Assembly (NCBI GenBank): GCA_024072375.1 | Contig: CP099617.1 | Location: forward strand, 3,231,001 to 3,295,000 | Direction of reading: 5' to 3' | Length of the DNA stretch: 64,000 nt | Origin: Sphingomonadaceae bacterium OTU29LAMAA1 | GTDB lineage: Bacteria; Pseudomonadota; Alphaproteobacteria; Sphingomonadales; Sphingomonadaceae | In this document: one piece after another, positions 60,004 to 64,000 of the stretch | Numbering within the stretch: position 1 is the stretch's first letter | Layout: every line of letters begins with the position of its first letter | Translations under genes and position numbers: made by a program | The notes under the pieces: model-generated | What the model was told of the DNA's origin: nothing | Databases searched by the model: none | Seen by the model: only the letters and a program-made list of their open reading frames with translations

Positions 60004-60879
60004 ATGACCGAACTCGTCACCATCAGCTCGGGGGTGCTCACCGCCGCGATCGATCCGCTCGGCGCCGAGCTCGTCCACCTGCGCGATGCCGATGGTCGCG
60101 AGCTGATGACGGATGCAGATCCAGCGTTCTGGACCGGCCATGCACCGATCCTGTTCCCGGTCGTCGGCATGCCGTTCGAGGAGACGATCCGCATCGACGG
60201 AACCGCCCGTCCGATGAAGAAGCACGGCTTCGCCCGTCATTCGCGGTTCGATGCGGTCGCGCAGAGCGATGCCGGCGTCACCTTCGCGCTGACCGACAGC
60301 GACGACACCCGCGCCAGCTACCCCTTCGCCTTCCGGCTGGAACTCGCCTACACGCTCGACGACGCGACGCTGACGATCGAGGCGCGGATCGTCAATCCGG
60401 CGGCCGTCCCGCTGCCCGCCAGCTTCGGTTTCCATCCCGCCTTCGCCTGGCCACTGCCATACGGGCAGGATCGCGCCGCGCACCGCATCCTGTTCGAGGC
60501 CGACGAACCCGACACGCTCCGCACCATCGCCGCCGACGGCACCATCGCCGACGCACGCAAGCCATCACCGCTCGACGGCCGCGAACTGGCATTGCGCGAC
60601 GATCTGTTCGCGCATGACGCGCTGGTGTGGGACCACATCCGCTCCCAGGCGGTGACCTACGGCGCCCCGACCGGCCCCCGCCTGCGCATTGCCTTCCCCG
60701 ATACGCCTATGCTGGGCATCTGGACCAAGCCCGGTGCCGCATACGTCTGCGTCGAGCCATGGCACGGCATTGCCGACCCGGAGGGCTTTACCGGTGAGTA
60801 TCGCGACAAGCCCGGCGTCTTCGAAGTCCCCGCCGGCGGCGACAAACGCATCACGATGAGTGTGACGCTGGAGCGGTAA
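60004..60879 (+). CDS. aldose 1-epimerase-like protein
   Basis: 291 residues of the galactose-mutarotase fold: SGVLTAAIDPLGAELVHLRD, GHAPILFPVVGMPFEETIRI, KKHGFARHSRFD (catalytic His), FGFHPAFAWPLPYGQDRAAH and WTKPGAAYVCVEPWHGIADP with the general-base glutamate. Closer to the LacX/YeaD-like branch than to classical GalM. AGGGG precedes ATG 60004 by about 9 bases. Sugar specificity unknown. Confidence 0.88.
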   Translation: MTELVTISSGVLTAAIDPLGAELVHLRDADGRELMTDADPAFWTGHAPILFPVVGMPFEETIRIDGTARPMKKHGFARHSRFDAVAQSDAGVTFALTDSDDTRASYPFAFRLELAYTLDDATLTIEARIVNPAAVPLPASFGFHPAFAWPLPYGQDRAAHRILFEADEPDTLRTIAADGTIADARKPSPLDGRELALRDDLFAHDALVWDHIRSQAVTYGAPTGPRLRIAFPDTPMLGIWTKPGAAYVCVEPWHGIADPEGFTGEYRDKPGVFEVPAGGDKRITMSVTLER

Positions 60880-60897
60880 GGGACGCCTGCTTCGCTA

Positions 60898-60919
60898 TCA
60901 CTCCCGCGGACGGGAGTGA
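60898..60919. terminator. stem-loop after the epimerase-like gene
   Basis: Perfect 9-base arms TCACTCCCG/CGGGAGTGA with a 4-base loop, 18 bases after the stop codon. No T-tract. The following 60920-61128 shows no supported gene. Confidence 0.45.
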
Positions 60920-61128
60920 CGAACTGTAGGCGGGACGCGACCCGCAAACACCCCTCTGTCCTACACGCTCCCGATCTGGCAAAGCGCGTGCATGACCTGC
61001 ACATTCCGCATCGCGTCGTTCCGTTCCGGAGCAGCATGCGGGACCCGCTTCTCATCCCGACGTACCGTCAACTTCGACAACTTCCGCGCCTCCCGTCCGG
61101 GTCGCGCCGCATCCCGAGACCCGATCCA

Positions 61129-62655
<1,527 letters not shown>

Positions 62656-62666
62656 ACCTCCCATCT

Positions 62667-62696
62667 CCGTCATCCCGGCGAACGCCGGGATGACGG
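62667..62696. repeat. palindromic REP-like element after prfC
   Basis: CCGTCATCCCGGCG-AA-CGCCGGGATGACGG, a perfect palindrome, 11 bases after the prfC stop. It may stop or protect the prfC transcript. Between here and the convergent transporter gene (62697-62808) I see nothing else. Confidence 0.8.
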
Positions 62697-62808
62697 TGGA
62701 GGAGTTGGTCGTGGGACCACGTAACCGACTACGTTTGCTCAGCAAATTGGCCGGGTCTGTCCTACACGCCGGTCACCCGCTACCCGAGAACCACCGACCC
62801 GCTCTTTC

Positions 62809-63999
62809 TCACCCCACCCAATCGCGCCGCAACGGCCGCACCGCCAGCAGCATCAATCCCGCCGCCACCAGATAGAATCCCAGCGCATAGGTCGTCGCCC
62901 AGCGCAAAGCATCCGCACCGTGCACCGCCGTCATCGCGTCAGACAGCCGCCCCATGATCAGTGATCCCAGCCCCAGCCCGATCAGATTGTTGATGAACAG
63001 GAAACTGGCGGAGGCGGTGGCGCGCATCGGGGGTGGCACGAGATGCTGGACCGCGGTCGTCACCGGTCCCAGCCACAGGATGTTGAGGCCGTGCGGGATC
63101 AGGAACAGGAACCAGGACAGCGTCAGCGACCCGCTGGTCAGGCCCGCGGCGAACAGTGGCACGGTCACCAGCCATGCGATTGCCGGCAGCTTCGCGTAAA
63201 CCCCCCGGTCCTTCGCTCCCAGCCGATCGGCCAGCCATCCCCCGGCGAACACGCCGATCGTCCCGCCGATCAGCAGCAGCGATCCGATGTATTGCGATGC
63301 GGTCAGCAGCGAAAATCCGAACGAGCGGATCAGCACCGACGGCACCCAGAAGGCGAGACCATAGCCGCATAGCGAACTGAACGACGCCCCGAACGCCATC
63401 AGCCAGAAACTCGGCTTAGCGGCGAGGATGCGGAACACCGCACCCACCGATACCCGCTCGGATCGGACCGCGGCAGGATCGAACATCCCCCGCGGCGGCT
63501 CCTTCACCACGAACCGGAACAGCGGCGCGATGACGACGCCGGCGAGTCCCACGGCGATGAATGCCCAGCGCCAGTTGACCGCGCTCGCGAGCATGCCGCC
63601 GAGCAGTGCCCCCGCCGCCAGTCCGACCGGGATACCGAGCGAGTAGATCGACAGCGCCCGCGCCCGCTGCTCCGGCGGGAAATAGTCGCTGATCATGGCG
63701 TAGCTCGGTGCGACACCCCCCGCCTCGCCGACGCCGACACCCAGCCGGAACACGAAGAACTGCCAGAAGCCGGTCGCCAATCCGCACAATGCGGTGAATG
63801 CGCTCCATACCGTCAGGCTGATCGTGATGACCCAGCTTCGGCTCGTTCGATCCGCCACCAGCGCCAGCGGAATGGCGAGTGTGGAATACAGGAGCGCGAA
63901 GGCGATGCCGCCCAACGCCCCCAGCTGCGTATCGGTCAGCTCCAGCTCGGCCTTGATCGGCGCGACGAGGATGCCGAGGATCTGCCGGTCGAGAAAGTT
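62809..63999 (-). CDS. MFS transporter (5' end outside window)
   Basis: At least 397 residues; the frame remains open to the right edge (it reads NFLDRQILGILVAPIKAELE before the visible ATG at 63915), so the start and first helix lie outside. About eleven hydrophobic segments remain. MFS features include the loop 2-3 motif LALVADRTSRSWVI, VGVGEAGGVAPSYAMISDYF, PPEQRARALSIYSLGIPVGL and FAGGWLADRLGAKDRGVYA. The pattern fits the spinster/hexuronate-type family common in sphingomonads; substrate not readable. Confidence 0.9.
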   Translation of the reverse strand, partial: NFLDRQILGILVAPIKAELELTDTQLGALGGIAFALLYSTLAIPLALVADRTSRSWVITISLTVWSAFTALCGLATGFWQFFVFRLGVGVGEAGGVAPSYAMISDYFPPEQRARALSIYSLGIPVGLAAGALLGGMLASAVNWRWAFIAVGLAGVVIAPLFRFVVKEPPRGMFDPAAVRSERVSVGAVFRILAAKPSFWLMAFGASFSSLCGYGLAFWVPSVLIRSFGFSLLTASQYIGSLLLIGGTIGVFAGGWLADRLGAKDRGVYAKLPAIAWLVTVPLFAAGLTSGSLTLSWFLFLIPHGLNILWLGPVTTAVQHLVPPPMRATASASFLFINNLIGLGLGSLIMGRLSDAMTAVHGADALRWATTYALGFYLVAAGLMLLAVRPLRRDWVG

Positions 64000-64000
64000 G

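Noticed and set aside
60916..61128. N-terminal extension of prfC, including an ATG at 61036
   Set aside because: Residues are not RF3-like and include a palindrome edge; family alignment supports the TTG at 61129.

Overview
The window is a GC-rich chromosomal segment that looks like a sphingomonad (Alphaproteobacteria, Sphingomonadales). The basis is the very high third-position GC, the FecI-FecR-TonB receptor module, a complex I NDUFA9-type protein next to uppP, the gltD-DUF2059-gltB arrangement and the rpmI-rplT-pheST order. The assignment rests on gene content only; no rRNA or species marker lies in the window. About 56 protein genes, one tRNA gene, one gene remnant and several palindromic repeats can be supported.

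Layout. 1-5.7 kb is the edge of a surface-polysaccharide locus: two GT4 glycosyltransferases, a sugar-propeller protein, a CDP-glycerol-transferase-like protein and a Wzx-type flippase. 5.7-9.7 kb is a cell-surface signalling module: ECF sigma factor, FecR anti-sigma factor and an STN-domain TonB receptor. 9.7-16.9 kb holds a small winged-helix protein, a TctDE-like two-component system and, divergent from it, a probable citrate or tricarboxylate uptake operon: orphan solute-binding protein, OprP-like porin, CitMHS symporter and an alpha/beta hydrolase. 17-24 kb is a compact six-gene glycan operon that starts with a fused sucrose-phosphate synthase/phosphatase-like enzyme and also encodes four more glycosyltransferases and a pyruvyltransferase-like protein. 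24-26 kb holds LacI and LysR regulators. 26-32 kb is a leucine/isovalerate catabolism operon (ivd, mccB, mccA) extended by MaoC and CitE-like genes, with a LysR-type operator at its divergent head.

32.3-36.6 kb is an accessory segment beside tRNA-Leu(CAG): an SbcC/YhaN-like ATPase, an SbcD/YhaO-like nuclease and the decayed 3' end of a DUF3320 protein. This is the best candidate in the window for an unusual nucleic-acid-processing or defence-type module. From 36.7 kb onward the content is mostly core: complex I-associated reductase, uppP, gltD/DUF2059/gltB, a GST-like protein, csaA, DUF1810, a lipoprotein and a PEBP-family protein. Two tiny membrane-protein genes behind a sigma54-like promoter follow, then a diguanylate cyclase, a periplasmic peroxiredoxin, hisN, an AsmA-like protein, rpmI-rplT, a GIY-YIG gene bracketed by palindromic repeats, pheS and pheT, two L,D-transpeptidase-type genes, an aldose-epimerase-like gene, prfC, and an MFS transporter that runs off the right edge.

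No CRISPR array, rRNA, insertion sequence or prophage was seen. No gap longer than about 300 bases lacks a gene. The longest empty stretches are 32003-32273 and 60880-61128; each contains only a possible stem-loop. All calls come from reading the sequence; no database search was run.
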